A stretch of 64,000 nucleotides of DNA from Paraburkholderia megapolitana (GTDB taxonomy: Bacteria > Pseudomonadota > Gammaproteobacteria > Burkholderiales > Burkholderiaceae). This document shows, in pieces, positions 50,824-59,222 of the stretch; position 1 is the stretch's first letter; each line of letters begins with the position of its first letter. The translations under genes and the position numbers were made by a program. The DNA lies in contig NZ_CP041745.1 of the NCBI RefSeq assembly GCF_007556815.1, forward strand, positions 1,651,001 to 1,715,000. The letters run 5' to 3'. The notes beneath the pieces are model-generated. The model had not been told where the DNA came from. It saw nothing but the letters and a program-made list of their open reading frames with translations, and searched no databases.

Positions 50824-52540
50824 TCGCCCCGCCTCTTTCTGGAGCTTCGACTTTGACTACAGGGACACTGGCGGGACATGCTGCCGCAAGTTTCGATTCA
50901 TCAAAAATGTAGGCAGAATGAAACTCCAAAGCTTTTCCTTCGCACTCGACGTACATGTGAGAGACATGCCGGACCACGTCTGGCGAAACACCGAAGATCT
51001 GATCCGCAGTAAACACGCCCTTATGATGCCCCATGTGCCAATCCTTATGCATCTGCGTATAGTGCTCAGAGAAGGTTATTTCACGATTCGGTCCCTCTGT
51101 GAAGCAAGCGAAAACACCGGAGCCGCTGTAGGAAGACAGATGGCCGAAGCCGTCAGCATCTAAGGCGAAGAACGCTGCAGCGTCGGTCACGCGCGCTAAG
51201 TGTTTTTCATCTACCTGTGCGAGCCGGCGTAAGCGGTTAAAAGGGCTCTTCAATCCCTTCAAGAAGTCGCCCTTTGATAGACCAAAGTCCACATATGCCC
51301 AGTATGTCAGCAGTAGTTCGATTCGAGTAACGACGATGTGAATCTGTTGGAACTCTGCTTCCTTCAGTTCGATAGCATCGCCATGTGCGATCTTGTCCCG
51401 GACTTTTTTTATCAGCCGGAAATTCTCACCCGTGATGTTGATGATCTTGACTATGTCCGCGTCGGTGGAGGCGATCGCCGTCGCATATTTCTCGGGAAAC
51501 GTCGCCTCCTGCAGATGAGAAAATGCTTGACGGACAGCATCGAGGACATCGGTAAGCATCCGCGAATCAAGCCGTGGTGAGACACCATTCAGCGCATCTT
51601 GCAGTTTACTCATCGACTTAGCACGGGGTGGCACTACAATTTTCTTGAGTAAATTGTGACTGACGTAGCTGTCCAGGAGCGAGACATAGCCGAGCGTTTT
51701 GTATTCCCAAAACCCCTCATAGCGTTGCATGCCGGCGAGGCGCATCCATCGAATTTTTCGATGAGCAGACTGGAAATATTTTTGAATAACTGATTCCCAA
51801 TACGCGTCGAGCCAGTGCTTCTGTGTAAAACAGTCTCGGAGGAAATCGTTGATAGATGTGTCCCGGACAACCGGTCTGAACGTCGGAAAGTAAAGTGCGA
51901 AATTGCGCCCCGCTTGAGTTTGGACGGTCACCGCTAGAATGGAGACCGGCTGAGCAATTAGGATCGACAGTAGACATGCAAACTCCATCGCTTTTTCTTT
52001 CGCATCCTGCGCTGTCAAGCGCCCACTTGCAGGTCGGATCGCAAACTCGATGTACTCGTGCAAAACATGATCTTTCCCGTTGTGACCTACATAACCTACG
52101 TACTCGGTCGTCAGATGGAACCGCCGATTGGCGTCGTCGAAATCTGCTGATATTTTCTGGGGAAGTCCTGACCATGTAAGTTTCTCACCGACCACCCCGT
52201 CAATCGTTCGCCATTGCAGAAACCACTCGGAGATGTCGCTGTAGCGGATATCGATGCGCTGAAACTCGGCGTCAGGCACGTCGCCAGCGATCAGGTAGTC
52301 TGCGTAGATGGCATGGCCGTACACCTTGCATCCATGCAACGTGAATGATTTCCCTTTTTCTGAGCGAGCGTGCACTGGTCCCAATGGATAACCGGATTCC
52401 CCATTTGGTAGGCGGTTCATCATCGACAATTGGATGCTTATTGGTCCACCCCCGCCGAACGTCAGCTTTCCATCACCCAACCCACCGCGTTCATTACTGT
52501 TCAGTTCTACGCGGTGAGCCTCTTGTTCTAGGAAGGTCAT
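50813..52540 (-). CDS. ApeA-like protein with HEPN domain
   Basis: The 575-residue product has an N-terminal beta-rich region (about 20-240, GPISIQLSMMNRLPNGESGY, AIYADYLIAGDVPDAEFQRI) like the ApeA N-terminal domain, and a helical HEPN domain with the motif R381-DKIA-H386 in VRDKIAHGDAI. ApeA proteins are known to abort phage infection. The C-terminal 150 residues (VDEKHLARVTDAAAFFALDA, GVFTADQIFGVSPDVVRHVS) are an extra part I do not recognise. The trypsin-like gene that overlaps its stop codon is not part of the described single-gene ApeA system. Confidence 0.75.
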   Translation of the reverse strand: MTFLEQEAHRVELNSNERGGLGDGKLTFGGGGPISIQLSMMNRLPNGESGYPLGPVHARSEKGKSFTLHGCKVYGHAIYADYLIAGDVPDAEFQRIDIRYSDISEWFLQWRTIDGVVGEKLTWSGLPQKISADFDDANRRFHLTTEYVGYVGHNGKDHVLHEYIEFAIRPASGRLTAQDAKEKAMEFACLLSILIAQPVSILAVTVQTQAGRNFALYFPTFRPVVRDTSINDFLRDCFTQKHWLDAYWESVIQKYFQSAHRKIRWMRLAGMQRYEGFWEYKTLGYVSLLDSYVSHNLLKKIVVPPRAKSMSKLQDALNGVSPRLDSRMLTDVLDAVRQAFSHLQEATFPEKYATAIASTDADIVKIINITGENFRLIKKVRDKIAHGDAIELKEAEFQQIHIVVTRIELLLTYWAYVDFGLSKGDFLKGLKSPFNRLRRLAQVDEKHLARVTDAAAFFALDADGFGHLSSYSGSGVFACFTEGPNREITFSEHYTQMHKDWHMGHHKGVFTADQIFGVSPDVVRHVSHMYVECEGKALEFHSAYIFDESKLAAACPASVPVVKVEAPERGGANEF

Positions 52541-53169
52541 GTCTTTTCTGGCTGTAATAGATGAGTGCTCTAACGATTTCGGTTTATTTTATGGGATGCC
52601 GTTCGTGGGAGTTTCTCGAAGCAGGTTCGCAGTTTTTGCATCCCACCCGGATCGCACTACCATAATAACTGTGACTCAGCGCGATACGCGCGCGATCAAT
52701 GGTCAACAGTCATCGCTGAGACCGGGCGGTGATATGCACGGGTGTCCGACGACCGATCTGCCATAGGATCAAGAGAACGCTCGCCGTATGCGCGGAAAGC
52801 GCTGCGACGGTCGAGCGCGGAACGGCGGAGAAAGGAGGTGACTGTGACCGACTGGATGCGGCGAGCTAAGGGGGCCAGCGCGAACCCTAGGGTCGCGCCT
52901 TTTCGGGAGGGCAGCGCTCTCGCGATAGCCCTATTCTGGACAGATCCTTTTTCGCCTCCGCACTCCCCATAAACTCCCCACGACCACGAAGAATGCCGTC
53001 ACAGAAGGTGGTTCGAGTCCGGTCCCCGGCACCAACGTGCAATTTCCAGAACCGATCGACCACGGCCATTCGCCGTCGCTAGCGCGCGGACATTCGGTTG
53101 TCCGATTCGGCCCGGACGCGGCCGTTGGATCGATCGTGGCTGCCTAGGTCGTCTGATCTTGGGACCTAC
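52541..53169. other. Gene-free stretch with a tRNA-3'-end-like remnant
   Basis: No supported gene lies in these 629 bp. At 53010-53034 the text GGTTCGAGTCCGG and CCCCGGCACCA reads like the T arm and 3' end of a tRNA, but the rest of the gene is missing and the T stem does not pair. A similar fragment, GGTTCGAGTC at 55627, lies near attR. These may be decayed attachment sites of earlier elements. Confidence 0.3.
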
Positions 53170-54738
53170 TTAAGGGCCACTTTGGACTATCACACCATCA
53201 ATAATACCGTTTTGGGCGAGATGAATACGCCATGTGGTGGACCCCGCCTCGTGGGTAACCTGATATATGTCCCAACCTTGGTTGCCAACACCGACAAAGC
53301 TGATACCTTTAATGGGGCCCAATTCATTCAGACCTTCTTTCAGATCAGGCAGCTGTTCCCGTGTAACCCGTTGCAATTCGGGCGACATTTCGGAATATAT
53401 CGGGTTCCCCGACTGCAAACCTTCAATGTTCCGACGCAGTGCAGCTTCAGTCCCCGGAGTGGCAAGCTGGCTCTTGACCTTCGCAGCGAGAGTCGCCTCA
53501 ATTCTCTCCCCCTCGGCAGTGGGGATACGTGGCAGAGTCTGTTCCTGACCGTTCTGGTGAACTGTCGTGGCTGTAACGTGTCCCTGATCGTCGACAACAA
53601 ACATCTGGATTACCTTGACGGCCTTTGCAAAAAACTCCGTATCAGTCATCGGAAACTTTTCAATCCATCCTTGTCCCGTACGTTGCGTAGCGATGTGGTC
53701 TCCTTCGCGTCGGACTTTCATCACTGATGTATCGCTAGCCTTGTACGTGCCGACATATCGATCCAGAATTTCAGCCGATACCGGTACTTGAGTGTGTTCG
53801 TTCGAAGCATCGTTCATGATAGGTGGGCTCACTTGTGCGGCCAGAGTGACCAGCGTGATTGACATGCATCCAAGAAGTACTACAACCAGTAATTTCCGCT
53901 TAGCCGGTTTACGTAGCATCAGTTTTAAACGTCGCTCCAAAAACGACCGGGACTCGGACATACCCGCTACTGATCCTATATATCGCGATTGCCGCTCCCC
54001 GACCGCAATCAGCGTTTCACCATAGACAGCAAACTTGTGCCCGGCCTTCAGTACTCTGGCGTCGCAGTCGACCTCGATGGCACACCTGAGTCGTCGCAAC
54101 TGCCACCAAAGTGGCAGATTCCACGGCATGAGCGCAATCAGGCAGAGTGCGATCGTAAGGAGAGCCGGGTCATAGGCATCAATATGCGATTTTTCGTGCG
54201 CCATGACGGCAGTCTGTTGCTCGACAGGCGAATCGAGAAGCCACGCTGGAAGAACGATCCGAGGGCGGAGGAGACCGACAACTGCAGGGCCAACGTCAGT
54301 TGACAGATACACTAAAGTGCCGCAGACGGATGTGGTAGTCCATTGACGCCTGCGCCACTGCAGATGCGTCGCGCTGACCAGCAAAACCAGAATCATCAAT
54401 ATCGACGCGCCGTACCAAACGTCTTTGGCATGGAATTGAATGTGCTGGAACGTTGGGGAGCCACTATCGTGGTTCTCGATCCAGACTGCAGGGGATAAAT
54501 ACGTCGATGTGATCTCATGCAGGGCGATCACATTCCGGGGCACTGATGGACTTAGCTCTATGGGGATATCAATTGAAATCGACGTCATAGCCGCCGGAAT
54601 TACTAGCGATGCGACGATCGCGAGAAGCCAGAACCATCTGCTGGGCGATCGCCGTTGTCGTGCGGAGTGTTCGGCAATGAGCGCGGCTGCGGATAGGACC
54701 GCTGATACCGACACCGCATAAATCATCCACGTCAGCAT
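53170..54738 (-). CDS. BlaR1-type M56 membrane metallopeptidase
   Basis: The 522-residue product has about four membrane helices in the first 320 residues and an M56 zinc protease loop with His181-Glu-Lys-Ser-His185 (MAHEKSHIDAYDP) and a downstream Glu in IEVDCDARV. The C-terminal third (EILDRYVGTYKASDTSVMKV) resembles DUF3471-like domains instead of a penicillin-binding domain, so the signal is probably not a beta-lactam. It would cut or inactivate the BlaI-type repressor encoded 6 bp upstream. Host of the target is unknown. Confidence 0.82.
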   Translation of the reverse strand: MLTWMIYAVSVSAVLSAAALIAEHSARQRRSPSRWFWLLAIVASLVIPAAMTSISIDIPIELSPSVPRNVIALHEITSTYLSPAVWIENHDSGSPTFQHIQFHAKDVWYGASILMILVLLVSATHLQWRRRQWTTTSVCGTLVYLSTDVGPAVVGLLRPRIVLPAWLLDSPVEQQTAVMAHEKSHIDAYDPALLTIALCLIALMPWNLPLWWQLRRLRCAIEVDCDARVLKAGHKFAVYGETLIAVGERQSRYIGSVAGMSESRSFLERRLKLMLRKPAKRKLLVVVLLGCMSITLVTLAAQVSPPIMNDASNEHTQVPVSAEILDRYVGTYKASDTSVMKVRREGDHIATQRTGQGWIEKFPMTDTEFFAKAVKVIQMFVVDDQGHVTATTVHQNGQEQTLPRIPTAEGERIEATLAAKVKSQLATPGTEAALRRNIEGLQSGNPIYSEMSPELQRVTREQLPDLKEGLNELGPIKGISFVGVGNQGWDIYQVTHEAGSTTWRIHLAQNGIIDGVIVQSGP

Positions 54739-54743
54739 CGCGA

Positions 54744-55112
54744 TTACTCCTCGCCAGGTCTTTCTTTCAGTAGCTCACGCATACGACGAATTTCCTTGGG
54801 CGTGAGATTTTTGTCGGCCACCAGCTGCGCAAACAGCAGCTCTGTCGATCCTGCGAATAGCTTGCTCGTGAGGTGCCGCAAAGCACTCTTTCGGGCCGCC
54901 TGCTGCTGAACGGCGGCGGCATAGCGATGCCCGCGACCTTCTTCTACATGGGTTACGTAACCCTTGCTTTCCAGCGTTCGAAGGATCGTCAGAACTGTGG
55001 TGTAGGCGAGGTCATCGGTAAGTCCATCACGAACCTCACTCACAACTGAGGGGCCACGCTCCCACAATATCTGCATGACGTCGGCTTCGCGGTCAGTCAG
55101 CGAGATGTCCAA
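54744..55112 (-). CDS. blaI: BlaI/MecI-type transcriptional repressor
   Basis: The 122-residue product (LTDREADVMQILWERGPSVV, LAYTTVLTILRTLESKGYV) is a full-length BlaI-type winged-helix repressor with a C-terminal dimerisation helix region. The start is a TTG at 55112 with AGGAGG 5 bp upstream; no ATG fits as well. It forms an operon with the BlaR1-type gene. A palindrome at 55121-55138, just upstream of the ribosome site, is the likely operator. Confidence 0.88.
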   Translation of the reverse strand: MDISLTDREADVMQILWERGPSVVSEVRDGLTDDLAYTTVLTILRTLESKGYVTHVEEGRGHRYAAAVQQQAARKSALRHLTSKLFAGSTELLFAQLVADKNLTPKEIRRMRELLKERPGEE

Positions 55113-55120
55113 AATGCCTC

Positions 55121-55138
55121 CTACTAAAGATGTAGTAG
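55121..55138. promoter_or_regulatory. Likely BlaI operator
   Basis: CTACTA (55121-55126) and TAGTAG (55133-55138) form a perfect inverted repeat with a 6-base spacer, 9 bp before the BlaI start codon. BlaI/MecI proteins bind TACA/TGTA-type palindromes in front of their own operon. Confidence 0.6.
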
Positions 55139-55396
55139 ATCGTAGGATCGAAGCGATGTGCTGTCAACTATTTTTCTAGTTGATGCGGGTGCCGAAGCCT
55201 CGCCACCGAAGCTAGGGCTTCCGAAGCTGCTATCGTTGGAGTTTGTAGCGGTTGCCGACTTACCATCGTCCACCCTCCCTGGCGGGCGCCATGTAGCATT
55301 GCCCCGACGCGAAGTAGCGGTGCCATAGAGGTGCCATGCGTGTGAGGCCTGACCCCAGGCAATTGATCTGAAAGAGAATCCCAGTGAACTCTATCG
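55139..55396. other. Gap between blaI and attR, no gene seen
   Basis: Nothing coding can be supported here. The stretch probably carries the blaI promoter (an AT-rich part at about 55160-55180) and ends at the right attachment site. Confidence 0.4.
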
Positions 55397-55424
55397 GATC
55401 AAGTATTCGACGGCATTGCCGGTG
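55397..55424. repeat. attR, right attachment site of the 54.6-kb element
   Basis: GATCAAGTATTCGACGGC (55397-55414) and TTGCCGGTG (55416-55424) repeat the attL bases at the end of the Lrp-type gene with one difference. The flanking codons also read IKYSTALPVRFSV as in the Lrp C-terminus, so this is the displaced original 3' end of that gene. It marks the return to host chromosome. Confidence 0.85.
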
Positions 55425-55828
55425 AGGTTTTCGGTGCGATGCTTGTCTGGAAGTGAGGCGATTGCCTCGCCGCTGACTCAGACTATGAATTTATCGGCAC
55501 CGCCCGGGCGACCCGGGGTGGAATTGACTGTCGCAACTCGATCGGTATGATTTTTACTCGGTTGTGCGGCCGATTCGCACCCTCTAAAAGTCCCGATGCC
55601 CGTGAAGAACACCGATGTGGATATTGGTTCGAGTCAGGTCTCCGGTGCCGTTGATTTTTCCAACGATGCCCATCAGTGAAAGAAGTGCGAAGCGGCTCCT
55701 CAGAAGGGGAGCTTCTATCATCAGATTTCGTTGCAGGCGAACACGACAAATCAGCTAAAAAAACTACAATTTCCAGCACCGACTCTCTATACGATGGACG
55801 TCCCTCCATTCCGCTTTCCCGATCATCG
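55425..55828. other. Host gap between attR and the acetyltransferase gene
   Basis: No convincing gene. A short inverted repeat GAGGCGATTGCCTC (55456-55469) may be the old terminator of the Lrp-type gene, and a tRNA-3'-like fragment GGTTCGAGTC begins at 55627. Confidence 0.35.
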
Positions 55829-56566
55829 ATGCCCTTGCATTCGTCCTTCGACCCCGATCGTTTCCAGCCGCACGATGCCTGGGTAACTCCATCCGCCCGC
55901 CGACAGACAATCCGCGCATTCATCGACGGTTACTGCGCCGCGCACGACCAGAGCGCGGCAGCAGTTTCAGCTTTCACATACGGCTATGCGGTCCACTTCC
56001 AACCTGGGATGGGACGCGAGTTCGAGCATTTCGTGATCGAAACGCCAGCGTCGCAGCCGGACGAGACTTTTCCCATAGGTGCATGGGTCACGCGTTTCGG
56101 TCAGGCTGACTTGCCGCCTGAGCTGCATGGGCATATGCAGCCGCTCATCGACGAGCACCTGATGCTTGCGGACATCGGCGCACTACCCCATGAGGCCGCC
56201 TTGATCGACTCCACCTGGCTACGCAGCGAGCACGAGATCGCAGCATTCAACGCCAGCGGTCGATTTCCAGGTTTTGCGCCAAATCCACGTGCGTTTCTAT
56301 TCTCGGTGAAGATCGACGGAGATTTCGCGGCGGCCGCCCGCTACGGCATCACAACTGACGGCGACATTGTGATCGACCGTGTCGCAACCGCTGAGGAGTA
56401 TCGTCGGCGCGGTCTTGCTTCGCAGCTTCTCTCGGCCATCGCCGCCCACGCACGTCGAGCCAACGCGCGAAACGCTTTGTTGATCTCGAGCCATGCAGGG
56501 GAGCCGTTGTACCGGCGCGCGGGTTTCACGAATCTCGCGCCGGTTGCAGTCGCCAAGATCGTGTAG
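55829..56566 (+). CDS. GNAT family N-acetyltransferase
   Basis: The 245-residue product has a C-terminal GNAT domain with the acetyl-CoA loop ATAEEYRRRGLASQLLSAIA (R/Q-x-x-G-x-A type) and SSHAGEPLYRRAGF at the end. The N-terminal half (FDPDRFQPHDAWVTPSARRQ) is unassigned. I chose the ATG at 55829; upstream in-frame starts only add low-complexity sequence. Substrate unknown. Confidence 0.82.
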   Translation: MPLHSSFDPDRFQPHDAWVTPSARRQTIRAFIDGYCAAHDQSAAAVSAFTYGYAVHFQPGMGREFEHFVIETPASQPDETFPIGAWVTRFGQADLPPELHGHMQPLIDEHLMLADIGALPHEAALIDSTWLRSEHEIAAFNASGRFPGFAPNPRAFLFSVKIDGDFAAAARYGITTDGDIVIDRVATAEEYRRRGLASQLLSAIAAHARRANARNALLISSHAGEPLYRRAGFTNLAPVAVAKIV

Positions 56567-56593
56567 CACACCGCCGATTGGCGAGCCGTCTGA

Positions 56594-56941
56594 CTACTTC
56601 TCATGTACCCGCTTCAACCGGACAAAATGCACGCCATCATAGGCATTCGTAAGCGCCCGTCCATCGCTCTTTCTGATCTTGAGAAAGAACAGGGTAGGCG
56701 ACACGTTCGGGTCGCCACCGCATTCCTGCGTGTGATTTTCCCGCACACGGACGACGAAATACGATCGCTCATCGGAGGTTTCAAATTCCAGGCAATCGAT
56801 CTTGTCCGTGGTTAGCTGGTACTTGCTTGTGAGCATTTCGGCCCTGTCCGCGGCGCGATCGTCGTCAGGAATAGCCAGAGGCTTCGCACTGGCGTGCGTG
56901 CAAACGGAGAGTGCAATAACAGCGAGTGCATGACGAATCAT
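56594..56941 (-). CDS. Small secreted protein of unknown function
   Basis: The 115-residue product has a clear signal peptide (MIRHALAVIALSVCTHASA) and a mature part with two cysteines (CLEFETSDERSYFVVRVREN, TQECGGDPNVSPTLFFLKIR) that could form a disulfide. I do not recognise a family. It converges on the acetyltransferase gene. Confidence 0.65.
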   Translation of the reverse strand: MIRHALAVIALSVCTHASAKPLAIPDDDRAADRAEMLTSKYQLTTDKIDCLEFETSDERSYFVVRVRENHTQECGGDPNVSPTLFFLKIRKSDGRALTNAYDGVHFVRLKRVHEK

Positions 56942-57059
56942 GATGTTCCCGTGCTGTCGTACTGGTCGAATATGTGTGCGCGAACGATCGATCGATCGGC
57001 TTTAGCTTGACCACTTGTTTCGCTTCTGTAGTGTATCCGCGATTACTTCTTCGACCTAG

Positions 57060-58239
57060 GGAAAGTCTGCAAAAGTCCTGGCATTGACGAGCGTATGGAC
57101 TATCGTGTGATCGGGAGAATTCAAGGAGCGGTTTGATGAGGCAACGAGGTCTTGATCTGGATCTGTCAACGAAACGTACGCGCAAGCGGGAATTTCTCGA
57201 AGAGATGAGGCGCGTGGTGCCGTGGTCGAAGCTGATTGCCCTGATTGAGCCGCACTATCCGAAGGGTAAGACTGGACGGCCACCGTTCCCGATTGCGACG
57301 ATGCTGCAGATCCATTTCATGCAGCAGTGGTTTGGCCTGTCGGACCCGGCGATGGAAGAGGCGCTGTATGACGTGCCGCTGTATCGGGATTTTGCGGGTC
57401 TGGACGGTGGCATGACGCGATTGCCTGACGAGAGCACGATTCTCCGGTTTCGTCATCTGCTTGAAGCACATGGTCTGGCTGTGCAGATGCTCGCACTGAT
57501 CAATGAGATCCTGAGCGAGAAAGGTCTGATGCTCAAGGCAGGTTCGGTGGTCGACGCCACATTGATTTCGGCCCCGACTTCGACGAAGAACGCTTCCGGT
57601 ACCCGGGACCCGGAAATGCACCAGACGAAGAAGGGCAATCAATGGTACTTCGGGATGAAGGCGCATATTGGCGTGGACGCGGAGTCGGGCCTGGTTCACA
57701 CGGTGATCGGCACAGCGGCCAATGTTCACGACATCAGTGCAGCCCAGGCGTTGTTGCATGGTGCAGAAACGAATGTGTACGCGGATGCCGGATATCAGGG
57801 AATGCAGAAGCGTTGTGGGGCCGCTTCAGTGCACTGGCATGTCGCGATGAAACCGGGCAGGCGTAGACAACTGGATCCGGGCGATCAACTGGATGCGATA
57901 TTCGATCAGATCGAACGCCTGAAAGCTGGTATCCGCGCCAGGGTAGAGCATCCATTCCGCATCCTCAAGCAACAGTTTGGCTACACAAAGACACGATACC
58001 GGGGCTTGATGAAGAACACCGCCCAGATCACGATGCTGTTTGCGCTGGGCAATCTGTGGATGGCGCGTAAGGCATTGCTCAATGCCTGAAACAGGCCACC
58101 ACAGGAATCATGTGCCCCGGCAAGCGCGAGTCGCTGCCACTAAAAAATATCGCACTCGATATGCAGCATTTTTCCATGGGCGTACACAACGTGGATCACA
58201 AACCATCACCGCGCCGAAAGCGGGTTTTGCAGACCTTCC
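57060..58239 (+). mobile_element. IS5-family element with CTAG duplication
   Basis: The 1180-bp element has imperfect terminal inverted repeats (GGAAAGTCTGCAAAAG at the left end; CTTTCGCG... reading GGAAGGTCTGCAAAAC from the right end) and is flanked by CTAG direct repeats at 57056-57059 and 58240-58243. The right CTAG supplies the stop codon of psuG. It carries one transposase gene. Confidence 0.9.
57136..58089 (+). CDS. IS5-family transposase
   Basis: The 317-residue product has the DUF772-type N-terminal domain (WSKLIALIEPHYPKGKTGRP, MLQIHFMQQWFGLSDPAMEE) and the DDE core (VVDATLISAPTS, VYADAGYQGMQKRCGA, with the C-terminal Glu region RARVEHPFRILKQQFG). It looks intact and full-length. 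Confidence 0.93.
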   Translation: MRQRGLDLDLSTKRTRKREFLEEMRRVVPWSKLIALIEPHYPKGKTGRPPFPIATMLQIHFMQQWFGLSDPAMEEALYDVPLYRDFAGLDGGMTRLPDESTILRFRHLLEAHGLAVQMLALINEILSEKGLMLKAGSVVDATLISAPTSTKNASGTRDPEMHQTKKGNQWYFGMKAHIGVDAESGLVHTVIGTAANVHDISAAQALLHGAETNVYADAGYQGMQKRCGAASVHWHVAMKPGRRRQLDPGDQLDAIFDQIERLKAGIRARVEHPFRILKQQFGYTKTRYRGLMKNTAQITMLFALGNLWMARKALLNA

Positions 58240-59175
58240 CTAGCTTCTCTGGGTAGTTAGCGCCGCATAAGCAACTGCGATCGCTGCCGCCAGTCTCGCG
58301 TTGTTAAGACCAAGCTGAACACTGCCAGTCCCACTGCTTCCCCCGGTCAACGCATCGACACGAGAAATCAGAAACGGTGTCACTGCCTTACCCGCGATAC
58401 CTTCTGCATCCGCTTCAGCCAAAGCCTGCTCGATCGCGAGATCGACGACCTCGCGGGGCAACGCAAATGGTTCGGGAATCGGATTGGCAACTACAAGCCC
58501 GCTATTCAAACCCAGTTCCCAGTTCGATTTCATAACCCGCGCGACCTGCTGAGGATCGTCAAGGCGTACATCGACGCCAAACCCGCTGTCGCGGCTAAAG
58601 TACCCGGGAAGGTTGGCAGTGCGATAGCCGATCACCGGTACGCCGTGCGTTTCCAGGTACTCCAGCGTCAGCCGGATATCGAGAATCGATTTGATCCCGG
58701 CGCACACCAGTGCCACCGGTGTGCGCGCAAGTTCCTGCAGATCGGCGGAGATATCGAAGCTCTCCTGCGCACCGCGATGCACACCGCCAAGCCCACCGGC
58801 TGCCACTACTCGAATTCCCGCCAGGTCGGCCATGATCATCGTCGCCGAGAGCGTCGTAGCGCCGCTGCCACCGGATGCCACGAGTATCCCGATGTCGCGT
58901 CGGCTAACCTTCGCCACCTCGTGACCGCCCCGGCTAAGGCTTGCAATCTCATCACTCGTCAGACCGATCTTGATGCGGCCACTCAGAATCGCGCAGGTAG
59001 CGGGTAGTGCGCCGTGCGCGCGTACTTCGGCTTCGAGCCTGAGCGCAGTCTCGGCGTTCTTTGGCCACGGGGAGCCATGCGCGACAATCGACGATTCCAG
59101 GGCGACAACGGGCTTACCGGCATTCAGCGCAACGGCAACCTCGGGGTGGATCTCCAATAGTTCGCTCAATGACAT
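58240..59175 (-). CDS. psuG: Pseudouridine-5'-phosphate glycosidase family enzyme
   Basis: The 311-residue product matches the PsuG/IndA (PF04227) family: VVALESSIVAHGSPWPKNAE, ASLSRGGHEVAKVSRRDIGI, ATTLSATMIMADLAGIRVVA, GGLGGVHRGAQESFDIS, VCAGIKSILDIRLTLEYLET and VPVIGYRTANLPGYFSRDSG. PsuG reversibly breaks the C-C glycosidic bond of pseudouridine phosphate. No PsuK kinase is nearby and the gene closes a catabolic operon, so the substrate may be different. The ATG at 59175 has AGGGAAT before it. The TAG stop lies within the CTAG target duplication of the IS5 element. Confidence 0.88.
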   Translation of the reverse strand: MSLSELLEIHPEVAVALNAGKPVVALESSIVAHGSPWPKNAETALRLEAEVRAHGALPATCAILSGRIKIGLTSDEIASLSRGGHEVAKVSRRDIGILVASGGSGATTLSATMIMADLAGIRVVAAGGLGGVHRGAQESFDISADLQELARTPVALVCAGIKSILDIRLTLEYLETHGVPVIGYRTANLPGYFSRDSGFGVDVRLDDPQQVARVMKSNWELGLNSGLVVANPIPEPFALPREVVDLAIEQALAEADAEGIAGKAVTPFLISRVDALTGGSSGTGSVQLGLNNARLAAAIAVAYAALTTQRS

Positions 59176-59222
59176 GATTCCCTTTCCCTCAAGACCGCCA
59201 GCAGCAACGCGTACTGCAGAAG

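Noticed and set aside
53010..53034. Possible tRNA gene
   Set aside because: Only the 3' end resembles a tRNA; no acceptor, D or anticodon arms are found upstream and the T stem does not pair.
55483..55923. A minus-strand frame upstream of the acetyltransferase
   Set aside because: It overlaps the start of the well supported acetyltransferase gene and shows no domain text.
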